Assembly: GCA_036495715.1 (NCBI GenBank)
Contig: DASXML010000061.1
Coordinates: 73,929 to 137,928 of the forward strand
Direction: 5' to 3'
Origin: Scandinavium sp036495715
GTDB lineage: Bacteria; Pseudomonadota; Gammaproteobacteria; Enterobacterales; Enterobacteriaceae
Length of the DNA: 64,000 nt
Below, one piece after another: positions 14,879-24,421 of the stretch; position 1 is the stretch's first letter; every line of letters begins with the position of its first letter. A program made the position numbers and the translations under genes. The notes beneath the pieces were generated by a model that did no database searches, was not told the origin of the DNA, and saw only the letters and a list, made by a program, of their open reading frames with translations.

Positions 14879-16561
14879 TTAGCGATGACGCAGTTCGCGA
14901 TGTTGTGAGGAATGCTGCTGAACCGCCGCACGCTGATTGTTGTTCAGGTGCGCAGTATTGCGGCTTTGCGTGCCACGTTGCTGTTGAGCTGACCAGGACG
15001 GTGAACGACTGTCATTGCCGCTGAACGCGTTAGAGCGTGCGCTTTGCACTTTCTGCTGGCGCTGCTGATGCTGCTCCGGCGTAACGGTAGAATGGTGCTG
15101 CTGAACCTGTGATTTAGCCGCTTCACGATGCTGCTTCTGCTGCGCGGTCGGATTCTGCACATGCGATTTTGCATTATCTCGGCGCTGCTGCTGTTGCGCC
15201 GACGGGTTTTGCAACTTGTCTTTCGCTGCGGCCCGGTTCTGCGGCGTGTCGTAGCCACGGTAGTTGCTGCGCTGAGTGATGTTGTTTAGCTGTTTCGAGG
15301 CTGCCTGACGCTGGGCGTCACGATTGCCAGCAACGGCTGTTGCCGCACCGCCCGCCGTCAGACCCGCCGCCGCACCGTTATGGGTGCGCTGCTGGAACTG
15401 ATTCAACGCCGCCTGACGCTGATCGGTGGTGTGTTGCGTCGCACTCAGGCCGCCTGGTACGTTGGTCTGGTGGAAGCGCTGCGACACATTATTATTTGGG
15501 TACGGCACGTTATTGCGATACGCCGGGTTGTGCTGCCAATTGGAATTATTGCCATTCAGATGCTGGTTGCTGAAATGATTGTAGTTGTTGACGTTGATAT
15601 TGATGTTGTTGTTTCCACCGCCGTGATAGCCGCCATCGTGATGATAATAGTCATCATCGTGATGATGGTGATCGTCATCCCAGTCGATGCTGCTAAACAA
15701 CGCATAGGTCGTCGCCACGCCCAGGCTATAACCGAAGCCATTCACGAAGCTGTTGGTGAACTGCTGGCCCGGCGTCGGTGGCAGATACACCGGCGGATAA
15801 GACGTGCTTGGCCAGGTGCCGTACACCGTATTCGGGTTGTACGTCGGGACATACACCACGTTCGGATCGGCGGATTCAATCTTGATAACCTGGGTAGCAG
15901 GTGCTGACTCGACAACGGTCGTCGTGGTTTGCGTTGGCGTGGCAGAGGTTGTCACCGGAGGCGGTGTGACTTTGGTGGTGGTCACTTTCTGCTGCGGTGA
16001 TGATTTTAACGTTCCCGTTTGCTGGGCAACGGCGCGCAGTTTCTGCACAGAATCCATCACGTCCTGCGGTTGTGCCAGGAACGCGTTGCCGAGGTCCTGT
16101 ACCCACTGTGGGTTTTCACCCATTAATGACAGCAGCGCCGGGAAGGCAACCAGCGATTTTACGCTTGGGTCCCACGGCTGATTGGCAACGGCCTGTACGG
16201 CGGCATCGCCCTGCATGGTTGGGTTGTCCTGCGACCATTGCACTGCTTGCAGCACATTGGTTGGGTACGTTGACGCCATCAGCACCTGTGACAACAGGTT
16301 ATCAGGGTAGAGGGCAATCGGGGCCGTCCACTGATCGATTTGCGCAGGGGTAAAGGTGGCTGCAACAGGCTGCGCGCCAGCAGGCGTTGGTGCTGCAACG
16401 AGAGGCGTAGCGACGACAGCAGGCGCGGCGGGTTGTGCGACAGGCGCGGGTTCAGCGGGGGCATCGGCCGCCCGGCTTTTGACATACAGAGTTCCCGAAG
16501 CGGCTAATAGCCCGGCGCTACAAATCAGCGCAAGGATGTGGGGCTTGAAAGGCAACGTCAT
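14879..16561 (-). CDS. yacH: DUF3300 protein, YacH-like, His/Gln-rich
   Basis: A 560-residue exported protein, matching E. coli yacH in position between lpd and acnB. I use the ATG at 16561, which has AGGAG seven bases upstream, rather than the upstream in-frame start at 16579. An N-terminal hydrophobic segment (about 8-27) is followed by an Ala/Pro linker and the DUF3300 domain (about 70-260, with FTPAQIDQWTAPIALYPDNL and DPNVVYVPTYNPNTVYG). Then come a His/Asp/Asn tract (about 293-330) and a Gln-rich tail with two to three 18-residue repeats of the type AKxxxQNPxAQQxQxR (about 446-490). The His tract could bind metal, but that is a guess. Confidence 0.85.
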   Translation of the reverse strand: MTLPFKPHILALICSAGLLAASGTLYVKSRAADAPAEPAPVAQPAAPAVVATPLVAAPTPAGAQPVAATFTPAQIDQWTAPIALYPDNLLSQVLMASTYPTNVLQAVQWSQDNPTMQGDAAVQAVANQPWDPSVKSLVAFPALLSLMGENPQWVQDLGNAFLAQPQDVMDSVQKLRAVAQQTGTLKSSPQQKVTTTKVTPPPVTTSATPTQTTTTVVESAPATQVIKIESADPNVVYVPTYNPNTVYGTWPSTSYPPVYLPPTPGQQFTNSFVNGFGYSLGVATTYALFSSIDWDDDHHHHDDDYYHHDGGYHGGGNNNININVNNYNHFSNQHLNGNNSNWQHNPAYRNNVPYPNNNVSQRFHQTNVPGGLSATQHTTDQRQAALNQFQQRTHNGAAAGLTAGGAATAVAGNRDAQRQAASKQLNNITQRSNYRGYDTPQNRAAAKDKLQNPSAQQQQRRDNAKSHVQNPTAQQKQHREAAKSQVQQHHSTVTPEQHQQRQQKVQSARSNAFSGNDSRSPSWSAQQQRGTQSRNTAHLNNNQRAAVQQHSSQHRELRHR

Positions 16562-16920
16562 GTGATTCTCCTGGCGCAAAAAATTTGGCCTGTTACAGAG
16601 AGTATTGCCGAAAATGGCAGCGTTGCCGGGAGTATAAGGAGACTTATTTTTTGTTTTTGACTTTTGTGGGGATTTTGCACAATAGTCCGGTTTCTGAGGG
16701 GGTTATTCTGTCCAAAATAAATCTTTTAGCCTACACAAGAGAAGCTTTCACGATTCAGCTTATTATTTAATGTTGCTTTTTTGTAAACGGATTAACACCC
16801 CCCCTAAATCCTGCTATGCTGCCCGACGCGGTATCGGGCATGTACCCTACTAACTGCTGTCTCACAGGAGCGTGAAGAGAACGCCGGCCGCATATGACAA
16901 TGAGAGCGAGGAGAACCGTC
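16562..16920. other. yacH-acnB divergent intergenic region
   Basis: A 359-bp gap holding the divergent promoters. The acnB leader contains the inverted pair GCCCGA-CGCGGTA-TCGGGC (16821-16839). No small ORF with a convincing ribosome binding site stands out. The end of the gap is the acnB ribosome binding site AGGAGAACCGTC; in E. coli this region is the target of the iron-stress sRNA RyhB, which I cannot confirm here. Confidence 0.5.
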
Positions 16921-19518
16921 GTGCTAGAAGAATACCGTAAGCACGTAGCTGAGCGTGCCGCCGAGGGGATTGTTGCAAAACCTTTAGATGCAACCCAAAT
17001 GGCCGCACTCGTCGAGCTGCTGAAAGCACCGCCTGCGGGCGAAGAAGAATTCCTGTTAGATTTGCTGACCAACCGAGTCCCACCGGGCGTAGACGAAGCT
17101 GCCTACGTGAAAGCCGGATTCCTTGCCGCCGTCGCCAAAGGCGAGACCACTTCCCCACTGGTAACCCCTGAAAAAGCTATCGAATTACTGGGCACCATGC
17201 AGGGCGGTTACAACATTCACCCCCTGATTGACGCGCTGGACAGCGCCACGCTGGCACCGATTGCCGCGAAAGCGCTGTCGCATACGCTGCTGATGTTCGA
17301 TAACTTCTACGATGTCGAAGAAAAAGCGAAAGCAGGCAACGGCTATGCGAAACAGGTGATGCAATCCTGGGCAGATGCCGAATGGTTCCTGAACCGTCCA
17401 CAGCTGGCTGAAAAAATCACCGTTACCGTCTTCAAAGTGACCGGCGAAACCAACACCGATGACCTGTCTCCGGCCCCGGATGCCTGGTCTCGCCCGGATA
17501 TCCCACTGCACGCACTGGCGATGCTGAAAAATGCCCGTGAAGGTATTGAACCGGATCAGCCGGGTGCTGTTGGCCCAATTAAACAAATTGAAGCACTGAA
17601 CAAAAAAGGCTTCCCGCTGGCCTACGTCGGCGACGTGGTGGGTACAGGCTCTTCCCGTAAATCCGCCACCAACTCGGTGCTGTGGTTTATGGGCGACGAT
17701 ATTCCAAACGTGCCGAACAAGCGCGCTGGTGGTCTGGTGCTGGGCGGCAAAATTGCGCCAATCTTCTTTAACACCATGGAAGATGCGGGCGCGCTGCCGG
17801 TTGAAGTGGACGTGAACAACCTGAACATGGGCGACGTCATCGACGTTTATCCGTTCAAAGGCGAAGTGCGTAACCACGACACCAACGAACTGCTGGCAAG
17901 CTTTGAGCTGAAAACCGACGTGCTGATCGACGAAGTGCGTGCCGGTGGCCGTATTCCTTTGATCATCGGTCGCGGCCTGACCACCAAAGCGCGCGAAGCG
18001 CTGGGTCTGCCGCACAGCGATGTGTTCCGTCAGGCGAAAGACGTGGCGGAAAGCAGCCGTGGTTACTCGCTGGCGCAGAAAATGGTTGGTCGCGCTTGCG
18101 GCACTGCCGGTGTGCGTCCAGGCGCGTACTGCGAGCCGAAGATGACCTCCGTCGGTTCTCAGGACACCACCGGACCAATGACCCGTGATGAGCTGAAAGA
18201 CCTGGCGTGTCTGGGCTTCTCTGCGGATTTAGTGATGCAGTCCTTCTGCCACACGGCGGCGTATCCGAAGCCGGTAGACGTGACCACTCACCACACGCTG
18301 CCAGACTTCATCATGAACCGTGGCGGCGTGTCTCTGCGTCCGGGCGATGGCGTTATCCACTCATGGCTGAACCGTATGCTGCTGCCGGATACCGTGGGCA
18401 CCGGCGGTGACTCCCATACCCGTTTCCCGATCGGCATTTCTTTCCCGGCGGGTTCTGGCCTGGTGGCGTTTGCCGCCGCGACCGGCGTGATGCCGCTCGA
18501 TATGCCGGAATCAGTACTGGTGCGCTTCAAAGGCAAAATGCAGCCGGGTATCACGCTGCGTGACCTCGTTCATGCAATTCCGCTGTATGCTATCAAACAG
18601 GGTCTGCTGACCGTTGAGAAGAAGGGTAAGAAAAACATCTTCTCTGGCCGCATCCTTGAGATTGAAGGTCTGCCGGATCTGAAAGTCGAACAGGCGTTCG
18701 AACTGACCGATGCTTCGGCTGAGCGTTCCGCTGCGGGCTGTACCATCAAACTGAATCAGGCACCGATCGAAGAGTATTTAAGCTCTAACATCGTGCTGCT
18801 GAAGTGGATGATTGCCGAAGGCTACGGCGACCGCCGTACGCTGGAGCGTCGCGTTCAGGGCATGGAAAAATGGCTGGCGGATCCGCAACTGTTGGAAGCC
18901 GATGCTGATGCGGAATACGCAGCGGTTATCGACATCGATCTGGCGGATATCAAAGAACCTATCCTGTGTGCACCGAACGATCCAGATGACGCGCGTTTGC
19001 TGTCTGACGTGCAGGGCGAGAAAATCGACGAAGTGTTTATCGGTTCCTGCATGACCAACATTGGTCACTTCCGCGCGGCGGGTAAACTGCTCGACAACCA
19101 CAAAGGCCAGTTGCCTACTCGCCTGTGGGTCGCGCCGCCAACCCGTATGGATGCCGCACAGCTCACCGAAGAAGGCTACTACAGCATCTTTGGCAAGAGC
19201 GGGGCGCGTATCGAAATCCCTGGCTGTTCACTGTGCATGGGTAACCAGGCGCGTGTGGCGGATAACTCGACGGTGGTTTCTACCTCTACCCGTAACTTCC
19301 CGAACCGTTTAGGCACGGGCGCGAATGTGTTCCTGGCGTCTGCGGAACTGGCGGCGGTTGCGGCGCTGATTGGCAAACTGCCAACGCCGGACGAGTACCA
19401 GACCTTCGTGGCGCAGGTGGATAAGACAGCGGTGGATACCTATCGTTATCTGAACTTCGACACGCTTTCCCAGTACACCGAGAAAGCGGACGGCGTGATT
19501 TTCCAGACTGCAGTCTAA
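16921..19518 (+). CDS. acnB: Aconitate hydratase 2 / 2-methylisocitrate dehydratase AcnB
   Basis: Main TCA-cycle aconitase, converting citrate to isocitrate through a [4Fe-4S] cluster. I take the GTG at 16921 as start: it has AGGAG ten bases upstream and gives 865 residues, exactly the E. coli length; an upstream ATG at 16894 has no comparable site. The AcnB-type N-terminal HEAT-like domain comes first (EEYRKHVAERAAEG), then the swivel domain, then the cluster domains. Cluster-ligand cysteines are in GSCMTNIGH and CSLCMGN. It is followed by a strong terminator. Confidence 0.97.
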   Translation: MLEEYRKHVAERAAEGIVAKPLDATQMAALVELLKAPPAGEEEFLLDLLTNRVPPGVDEAAYVKAGFLAAVAKGETTSPLVTPEKAIELLGTMQGGYNIHPLIDALDSATLAPIAAKALSHTLLMFDNFYDVEEKAKAGNGYAKQVMQSWADAEWFLNRPQLAEKITVTVFKVTGETNTDDLSPAPDAWSRPDIPLHALAMLKNAREGIEPDQPGAVGPIKQIEALNKKGFPLAYVGDVVGTGSSRKSATNSVLWFMGDDIPNVPNKRAGGLVLGGKIAPIFFNTMEDAGALPVEVDVNNLNMGDVIDVYPFKGEVRNHDTNELLASFELKTDVLIDEVRAGGRIPLIIGRGLTTKAREALGLPHSDVFRQAKDVAESSRGYSLAQKMVGRACGTAGVRPGAYCEPKMTSVGSQDTTGPMTRDELKDLACLGFSADLVMQSFCHTAAYPKPVDVTTHHTLPDFIMNRGGVSLRPGDGVIHSWLNRMLLPDTVGTGGDSHTRFPIGISFPAGSGLVAFAAATGVMPLDMPESVLVRFKGKMQPGITLRDLVHAIPLYAIKQGLLTVEKKGKKNIFSGRILEIEGLPDLKVEQAFELTDASAERSAAGCTIKLNQAPIEEYLSSNIVLLKWMIAEGYGDRRTLERRVQGMEKWLADPQLLEADADAEYAAVIDIDLADIKEPILCAPNDPDDARLLSDVQGEKIDEVFIGSCMTNIGHFRAAGKLLDNHKGQLPTRLWVAPPTRMDAAQLTEEGYYSIFGKSGARIEIPGCSLCMGNQARVADNSTVVSTSTRNFPNRLGTGANVFLASAELAAVAALIGKLPTPDEYQTFVAQVDKTAVDTYRYLNFDTLSQYTEKADGVIFQTAV

Positions 19519-19564
19519 GCGTGAGTGCTCTCTCCTTTTAGGGGAGAGCGTTAAACGGCACAGA

Positions 19565-19596
19565 GGTGAGAACAGTAATAGGTTCTCACCTTTTTT
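19565..19596 (+). terminator. acnB terminator
   Basis: GGTGAGAAC-AGTAATAG-GTTCTCACC followed by TTTTTT. A second, imperfect hairpin (GCTCTCTCC-TTTTA-GGGGAGAGC) lies just before it. Confidence 0.92.
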
Positions 19597-19716
19597 ATTT
19601 CCCTTCCTTGTATCGCCCCTGACGTCTCCCGCAGTGATGGTTTACTCACCGCCCCTGACCTGGCACAACTAATCTGTTATGCTTATCCCCTTTTTTTCTA
19701 TGGCAATTGAGAGTTA

Positions 19717-20337
19717 ATGCTTGAGGCAAACCAGCTAACTTGCAGTCGTGACGGGAATCTGCTGTTCAGTGGACTGACGTTTCATGTGGCTAAAAACGAC
19801 ATTATTCAGGTCGCCGGGCGTAACGGTGCCGGGAAGACGTCGTTGTTGCGGATCCTCGTCGGGCTTGCTCGTGCGGATGCCGGTCAGGTGCTCTGGCAGG
19901 GGGAACCTCTTGCTCGCAGCGGTGAGCTGTGGCGGCGTAATCTGTTATGGCTTGGACATCAATCTGGCGTTAAGGCCAGCATGACGGCTGATGAGAATTT
20001 ACATTTTTACCATTCGAAAATCGCACAGGCAGCCCGTTGGCAGGCTCTGGAAACGCTGGGCCTTGTCGGTTACGAAGATGTGCCGGTCGCACAGCTTTCC
20101 GCAGGGCAACAGCGGCGTGTGGCGCTGGCCCGACTTTGGTTGACGCAAGCAGCGGTGTGGATCCTCGATGAGCCGTTTACCGCGCTGGATGTCGCGGGGA
20201 TTGAAACGCTGACATCGCGCATCGAGCAGCACGCCATGCGGGGCGGCTCGGTCATTCTGACCACGCATCAGCCTCTGAGGGCATTATCAACGCCAGTGCG
20301 TACGCTGCATTTGACGGTTCAGGATAACGACGCATGA
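19717..20337 (+). CDS. ccmA: Haem exporter ATPase CcmA
   Basis: Cytoplasmic ABC ATPase that, with CcmB and CcmC, releases holo-CcmE during cytochrome c maturation. It has 206 residues with Walker A GRNGAGKTS (about 34-42), signature LSAGQQRRVALARLW and Walker B VWILDEPFTALD. It opens an eight-gene ccm operon with every junction overlapping or very short. Its position after acnB is unusual: in E. coli the ccm genes follow nap. The 120-bp gap upstream should contain the operon promoter, but no known regulator site is obvious to me. Confidence 0.95.
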   Translation: MLEANQLTCSRDGNLLFSGLTFHVAKNDIIQVAGRNGAGKTSLLRILVGLARADAGQVLWQGEPLARSGELWRRNLLWLGHQSGVKASMTADENLHFYHSKIAQAARWQALETLGLVGYEDVPVAQLSAGQQRRVALARLWLTQAAVWILDEPFTALDVAGIETLTSRIEQHAMRGGSVILTTHQPLRALSTPVRTLHLTVQDNDA

Positions 20338-20993
20338 TGTGGCACATTTTTCTGCGCGAGCTGCGGCTGGCATTCCGCCATGCCGCCGAAATCATCAACC
20401 CGCTGTGGTTCTTCTTAATGGTGATTACGCTCTTTCCGCTGGGCATTGGCCCGGAGTCGCAACTGCTCGCCCAAATTGCACCCGGCGTTATCTGGGTGGC
20501 TGCGCTGCTCTCCTCGTTGTTAGGCATGGAACGGCTATTTCGCGATGATTACCAGGATGGTTCGCTCGAACAGTTGATGCTGTTACCGCTGCCGTTACCT
20601 GCGGTGGTGCTGGTAAAAATTATTGCCCACTGGGTGGTCACCGGTTTACCACTGTTGTTGCTGTCGCCACTGATAGCGCTGCTGCTTGGCCTGGATTGGC
20701 ACAGTGGGAAAATACTGGCGCTGACCCTGCTTATCGGTACGCCGACGCTGAGTTTTATCGGTGCGATTGGCACAGGGCTGACCGTGGGATTACGTCGCGG
20801 CGGCGTATTGTTGAGCCTTCTGGTTCTGCCGCTTATCGTGCCACTGCTTATTTTTGCCACCGCCGCTGTTGACGCGGGGCAAATGCATCTGCCCGTTGGC
20901 GGCTATTTGGCTATTTTGGGCGCATTTCTCGCCGCAAGCGCCACGCTCAGTCCTTTTGCGACAGCAGCGGCGTTGCGGATTAGTGTGCAATAA
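20334..20993 (+). CDS. ccmB: Haem exporter membrane protein CcmB
   Basis: Six-helix inner-membrane permease partner of CcmA. It has 219 residues, typical of the family, with the N-terminal FLRELRLAFR and the conserved FRDDYQDGSLEQL loop around residues 60-75. The start overlaps the ccmA stop by four bases (ATGA), which indicates translational coupling. Confidence 0.95.
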   Translation: MMWHIFLRELRLAFRHAAEIINPLWFFLMVITLFPLGIGPESQLLAQIAPGVIWVAALLSSLLGMERLFRDDYQDGSLEQLMLLPLPLPAVVLVKIIAHWVVTGLPLLLLSPLIALLLGLDWHSGKILALTLLIGTPTLSFIGAIGTGLTVGLRRGGVLLSLLVLPLIVPLLIFATAAVDAGQMHLPVGGYLAILGAFLAASATLSPFATAAALRISVQ

Positions 20994-21040
20994 CTTTTCG
21001 ACCATGATGGTCATTTCAACGATATAAAAAGTAAAAGTCT

Positions 21041-21781
21041 ATGTGGAAGGCATTACACCCCCTGGCGAAGCCAGAACGTTTATACCGGCTCTGCGGTTGG
21101 CTGATACCGGGATTATCCATCCTGAGTCTACTGTTGCTGGTGGTGGGTCTGGTTTGGGGTTTTGTGTTTGCTCCAGCGGATTACCAGCAAGGACAGAGTT
21201 ACCGAATCATGTACCTGCATGTCCCCGTCGCGATTTGGTCGATGGGGATCTATGGCTCAATGGCGATTGCCGCGTTTGTCGGGCTGGTCTGGCAAATTAA
21301 AATGGCCGATCTGAGCGTCGCGGCGATGGCGCCGATCGGTGCCGTTTACACCTTTATCGCGCTGGTGACGGGCTCTGCCTGGGGCAAACCGATGTGGGGC
21401 ACCTGGTGGATTTGGGATGCCCGGCTGACGTCTGAACTGGTGCTGTTGTTCCTCTATGCAGGCGTGATCGCGCTCTACCACGCCTTCAACGACCGTCGTC
21501 TGGCCGGACGCGCGGCGGGGATTTTGGTGCTGGTTGGGGTTGTGAATCTGCCGATCATTCACTTCTCTGTCGACTGGTGGAACACGCTGCATCAAGGCTC
21601 AACCAATATGCAAAAAACGATCGACCCTTCGATGCGTATGCCGCTGCGACTGAGTATTTTCGGTTTTCTTTTCCTGTTCATCACCTTAACGCTGATGCGC
21701 CTGCGAACGCTGATCCTGCTTCATGAACGCCGCCGTCCTTGGGTGTTGTCGTTAGCCGAAAAAGGGAAATTGCCATCATGA
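21041..21781 (+). CDS. ccmC: Haem-handling membrane protein CcmC
   Basis: Inner-membrane protein that presents haem to CcmE on the periplasmic side. The 246 residues form six helices. The tryptophan-rich WWD signature is visible as WGTWWIWDARLTSEL, and the histidines expected to bind haem flank it (around YLHVPVA and INLPIIHFSVDWWN-type text, here VNLPIIHFSVDWW). It lies 47 bp after ccmB and overlaps ccmD by four bases. Confidence 0.95.
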   Translation: MWKALHPLAKPERLYRLCGWLIPGLSILSLLLLVVGLVWGFVFAPADYQQGQSYRIMYLHVPVAIWSMGIYGSMAIAAFVGLVWQIKMADLSVAAMAPIGAVYTFIALVTGSAWGKPMWGTWWIWDARLTSELVLLFLYAGVIALYHAFNDRRLAGRAAGILVLVGVVNLPIIHFSVDWWNTLHQGSTNMQKTIDPSMRMPLRLSIFGFLFLFITLTLMRLRTLILLHERRRPWVLSLAEKGKLPS

Positions 21782-22002
21782 ACAGTGCATTTGATAGCGT
21801 ACCGGCATTTTTCGAGATGGGCGGTTATGCCTTTTATGTCTGGATTGCCGTGGCTTTCACTTTGATTCCCCTGACGCTTCTGCTGGGATATACCTTCTGG
21901 CACCGACGTGCAGTACTGGCCGATATTCGCCGTCAGCAGGCTCGTGAGCGACGGATGGCCGTGGCGAAAAATAAGACCGTCAATGTTGGAGAAGGGCAAT
22001 GA
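21778..22002 (+). CDS. ccmD: Haem exporter small subunit CcmD
   Basis: A 74-residue single-span membrane protein needed for release of holo-CcmE from CcmABC. The ATG at 21778 overlaps the ccmC stop (ATGA) and gives the family-typical start MNSAFDSVPAFFEMGGYAFYVW; the track-style longer frame from 21739 lies wholly within ccmC and is not used. One helix (about 20-43) is followed by a basic cytoplasmic tail with RRQQARERR. Confidence 0.93.
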   Translation: MNSAFDSVPAFFEMGGYAFYVWIAVAFTLIPLTLLLGYTFWHRRAVLADIRRQQARERRMAVAKNKTVNVGEGQ

Positions 22003-22472
22003 ATCCGCGTCGTAAAACACGTCTGTGGCTGGCGGTCTCGGTATTGCTGGGGCTAGGGGTCACGGTCTCGCTGGTATTGTATGCGCTGAGCGCCAATATC
22101 GACCTTTTTTATACGCCGGGAGAAATCATCTACGGTAAGCGTGAAACAGGGCAAAAACCGGAACCGGGCCAGCGTCTGCGCATTGGTGGGATGGTGATGC
22201 CGGGCAGCGTGAAACGTGACGGTCACTCGTTGCAGGTGAATTTTAAACTCTATGATAATCAGGGCGTGGTGAGCGTCAGCTACAACGGCATTCTCCCGGA
22301 CCTGTTCCGTGAAGGGCAGGGCGTTGTTGCACAAGGGGTTTTGCAGGACGGAACGCATATTGTCGCCCAACAGGTGTTGGCGAAACATGATGAAAACTAC
22401 ACGCCGCCGGAAGTGAAAGCGGCAATGGAAGATAATCATCGTCCGCCGACGGAGAAGGAGCCTGCATCATGA
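21999..22472 (+). CDS. ccmE: Periplasmic haem chaperone CcmE
   Basis: Membrane-anchored haem chaperone of 157 residues. One N-terminal anchor (about 9-30) precedes an OB-fold domain. The haem-binding histidine is His130 in LAKHDENYTPPE, the same number as in E. coli, with the nearby conserved Tyr134. The start overlaps the ccmD stop by four bases. Confidence 0.96.
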   Translation: MNPRRKTRLWLAVSVLLGLGVTVSLVLYALSANIDLFYTPGEIIYGKRETGQKPEPGQRLRIGGMVMPGSVKRDGHSLQVNFKLYDNQGVVSVSYNGILPDLFREGQGVVAQGVLQDGTHIVAQQVLAKHDENYTPPEVKAAMEDNHRPPTEKEPAS

Positions 22473-24421
22473 TGCCTGAAATCGGCAATTTACTGTTGTG
22501 CCTGGCGTTGGGTGTCGCGCTGCTGTTGAGTATTTATCCGCTGCTGGGGGCTTCTCGCCAGGATACGCGGATGATGACGCTGGCGAAACCGCTGGCGTGG
22601 GCGCTGTTCCTGCTGATCCTCGGTTCATTCGGGATCCTCATTCATGCGTTAGTGGTGAATGATTTTACCGTATTGTATGTGGCCAATAACTCAAACACAC
22701 AATTACCGGTCTGGTATCGGGTGGCGGCGGCCTGGGGTGCGCACGAAGGCTCACTGCTGTTGTGGATCCTATTGATGAGCGGCTGGACGTTCGCCGTCGC
22801 CCTCTTTAGCCGCAGTGTGCCACTGGCGGCGACCGCCAGAGTGCTTGGGGTGATGGGTTGTATTAACCTCGGCTTCCTGCTGTTTATCCTGCTGACCTCA
22901 AATCCGTTTACCCGCACCTTGCCCGATTTCCCTGTAGAAGGGCGCGACCTTAATCCGCTTCTTCAGGATATTGGCCTTATCGTGCACCCGCCGATGTTGT
23001 ACATGGGCTATGTCGGTTTCTCGGTCGCGTTTGCTTTCGCGATTGCATCTCTTATTGCCGGACGGCTAGACAGCTCATGGGCTCGCTGGTCGCGCCCATG
23101 GACCCTGGCGGCATGGATTTTCCTGACCATTGGCATCGTACTGGGGTCAGCGTGGGCTTATTACGAGTTGGGCTGGGGCGGTTGGTGGTTCTGGGATCCG
23201 GTCGAAAATGCGTCTCTAATGCCATGGCTGGCGGGCACTGCGCTGATGCATTCACTCAGCGTGACAGAAAAGCGTGGCAGTTTTAAAGCCTGGACCGTGC
23301 TGTTGGCGATCACCGCATTTTCCTTGTGTTTGCTGGGAACCTTCCTGGTGCGCTCCGGCGTGCTGGTTTCGGTGCATTCGTTTACCTCCGATCCTTCACG
23401 CGGGATGATGATCCTGCTGTTCCTGCTGATTGTTGTCGGCGGTTCACTGCTGTTGTTCGCCGTTCAGGGGAATAAGCTCCGCTCGCGCGGGCAGAATGCG
23501 CTGTGGTCACGGGAATCGTTGCTGCTGGGCAACAACGTGCTGCTTATCACCGCGATGCTGGTGGTGCTGCTGGGGACGTTGCTGCCGCTGGTACATAAGC
23601 AGATGGGGCTGGGCAGCATCTCAATCGGTGAGCCTTTCTTTAACTCGATGTTTACCGTCCTGTTAGTACCGTTTGCCCTGTTGCTCGGCGTTGGGCCGCT
23701 GGTGCGCTGGGGGCGTGATAAACCTCAGTTGTTGCGTCGACGCCTGCTGATTGCGGTAGTCGTGACGACGGCGTTAGCCATTCTGCTGCCGTGGTGGTTA
23801 CAGGACAGCGTTAAAGCGATGACGGTTCTCGGTTTGCTGATGGCGGTCTGGGTCTTTGTGCTGACCATAATGGCGGTGATTGAACGCTCAACCCAACAAC
23901 TGCCTTTCTGGCAGGGGATCACCCGACTGAGGCGCAGCGAGTGGGGGATGGTATTAGGGCATCTGGGGCTTGCCATCACCGTGGTGGGGATCGCTTTCAG
24001 CCAGAACTACAGCGTTGAGCGTGACGTGCGGATGAAAGCCGGTGACAGCGTCGATATCCATCATTATCGTTTTGTGTTCAAAGACGTAGAAACGATTTCC
24101 GGCCCTAACTACCGTGGCGGCGCGGGGATCATTGAAATTTTGCATGACGGAAAACATCAGGGAACGCTGCGGGCAGAAAAACGCGTCTACAACAGCAACC
24201 GGATGGTGATGACTGAAGCGGCAATTGATGGCGGTTTCACCCGCGATCTCTATGCGGCGCTCGGTGAAGAACTGGATGACGGTAGCTGGGCTGTTCGTTT
24301 GTATTACAAACCTTTTGTTCGCTGGATCTGGGCGGGCGGATTATTTATGGCGCTAGGGGGCATCTGTTGCCTGTTTGACCCGCGCTACCGTTCGCGTAAA
24401 CGCCGCCAGGAGGCACTCTGA
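22469..24421 (+). CDS. ccmF: Cytochrome c haem lyase subunit CcmF
   Basis: Large inner-membrane protein (650 residues; E. coli 647) that attaches haem from CcmE to apocytochrome cysteines together with CcmH. Many hydrophobic helices are present, and the WWD haem-binding motif reads GWGGWWFWDPVEN, with the conserved AWGAHEGSLLLW upstream. AAGGAG lies eight bases before the first of two adjacent ATGs, so I use 22469. It overlaps ccmE by four bases and ccmG by one. Confidence 0.96.
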   Translation: MMPEIGNLLLCLALGVALLLSIYPLLGASRQDTRMMTLAKPLAWALFLLILGSFGILIHALVVNDFTVLYVANNSNTQLPVWYRVAAAWGAHEGSLLLWILLMSGWTFAVALFSRSVPLAATARVLGVMGCINLGFLLFILLTSNPFTRTLPDFPVEGRDLNPLLQDIGLIVHPPMLYMGYVGFSVAFAFAIASLIAGRLDSSWARWSRPWTLAAWIFLTIGIVLGSAWAYYELGWGGWWFWDPVENASLMPWLAGTALMHSLSVTEKRGSFKAWTVLLAITAFSLCLLGTFLVRSGVLVSVHSFTSDPSRGMMILLFLLIVVGGSLLLFAVQGNKLRSRGQNALWSRESLLLGNNVLLITAMLVVLLGTLLPLVHKQMGLGSISIGEPFFNSMFTVLLVPFALLLGVGPLVRWGRDKPQLLRRRLLIAVVVTTALAILLPWWLQDSVKAMTVLGLLMAVWVFVLTIMAVIERSTQQLPFWQGITRLRRSEWGMVLGHLGLAITVVGIAFSQNYSVERDVRMKAGDSVDIHHYRFVFKDVETISGPNYRGGAGIIEILHDGKHQGTLRAEKRVYNSNRMVMTEAAIDGGFTRDLYAALGEELDDGSWAVRLYYKPFVRWIWAGGLFMALGGICCLFDPRYRSRKRRQEAL

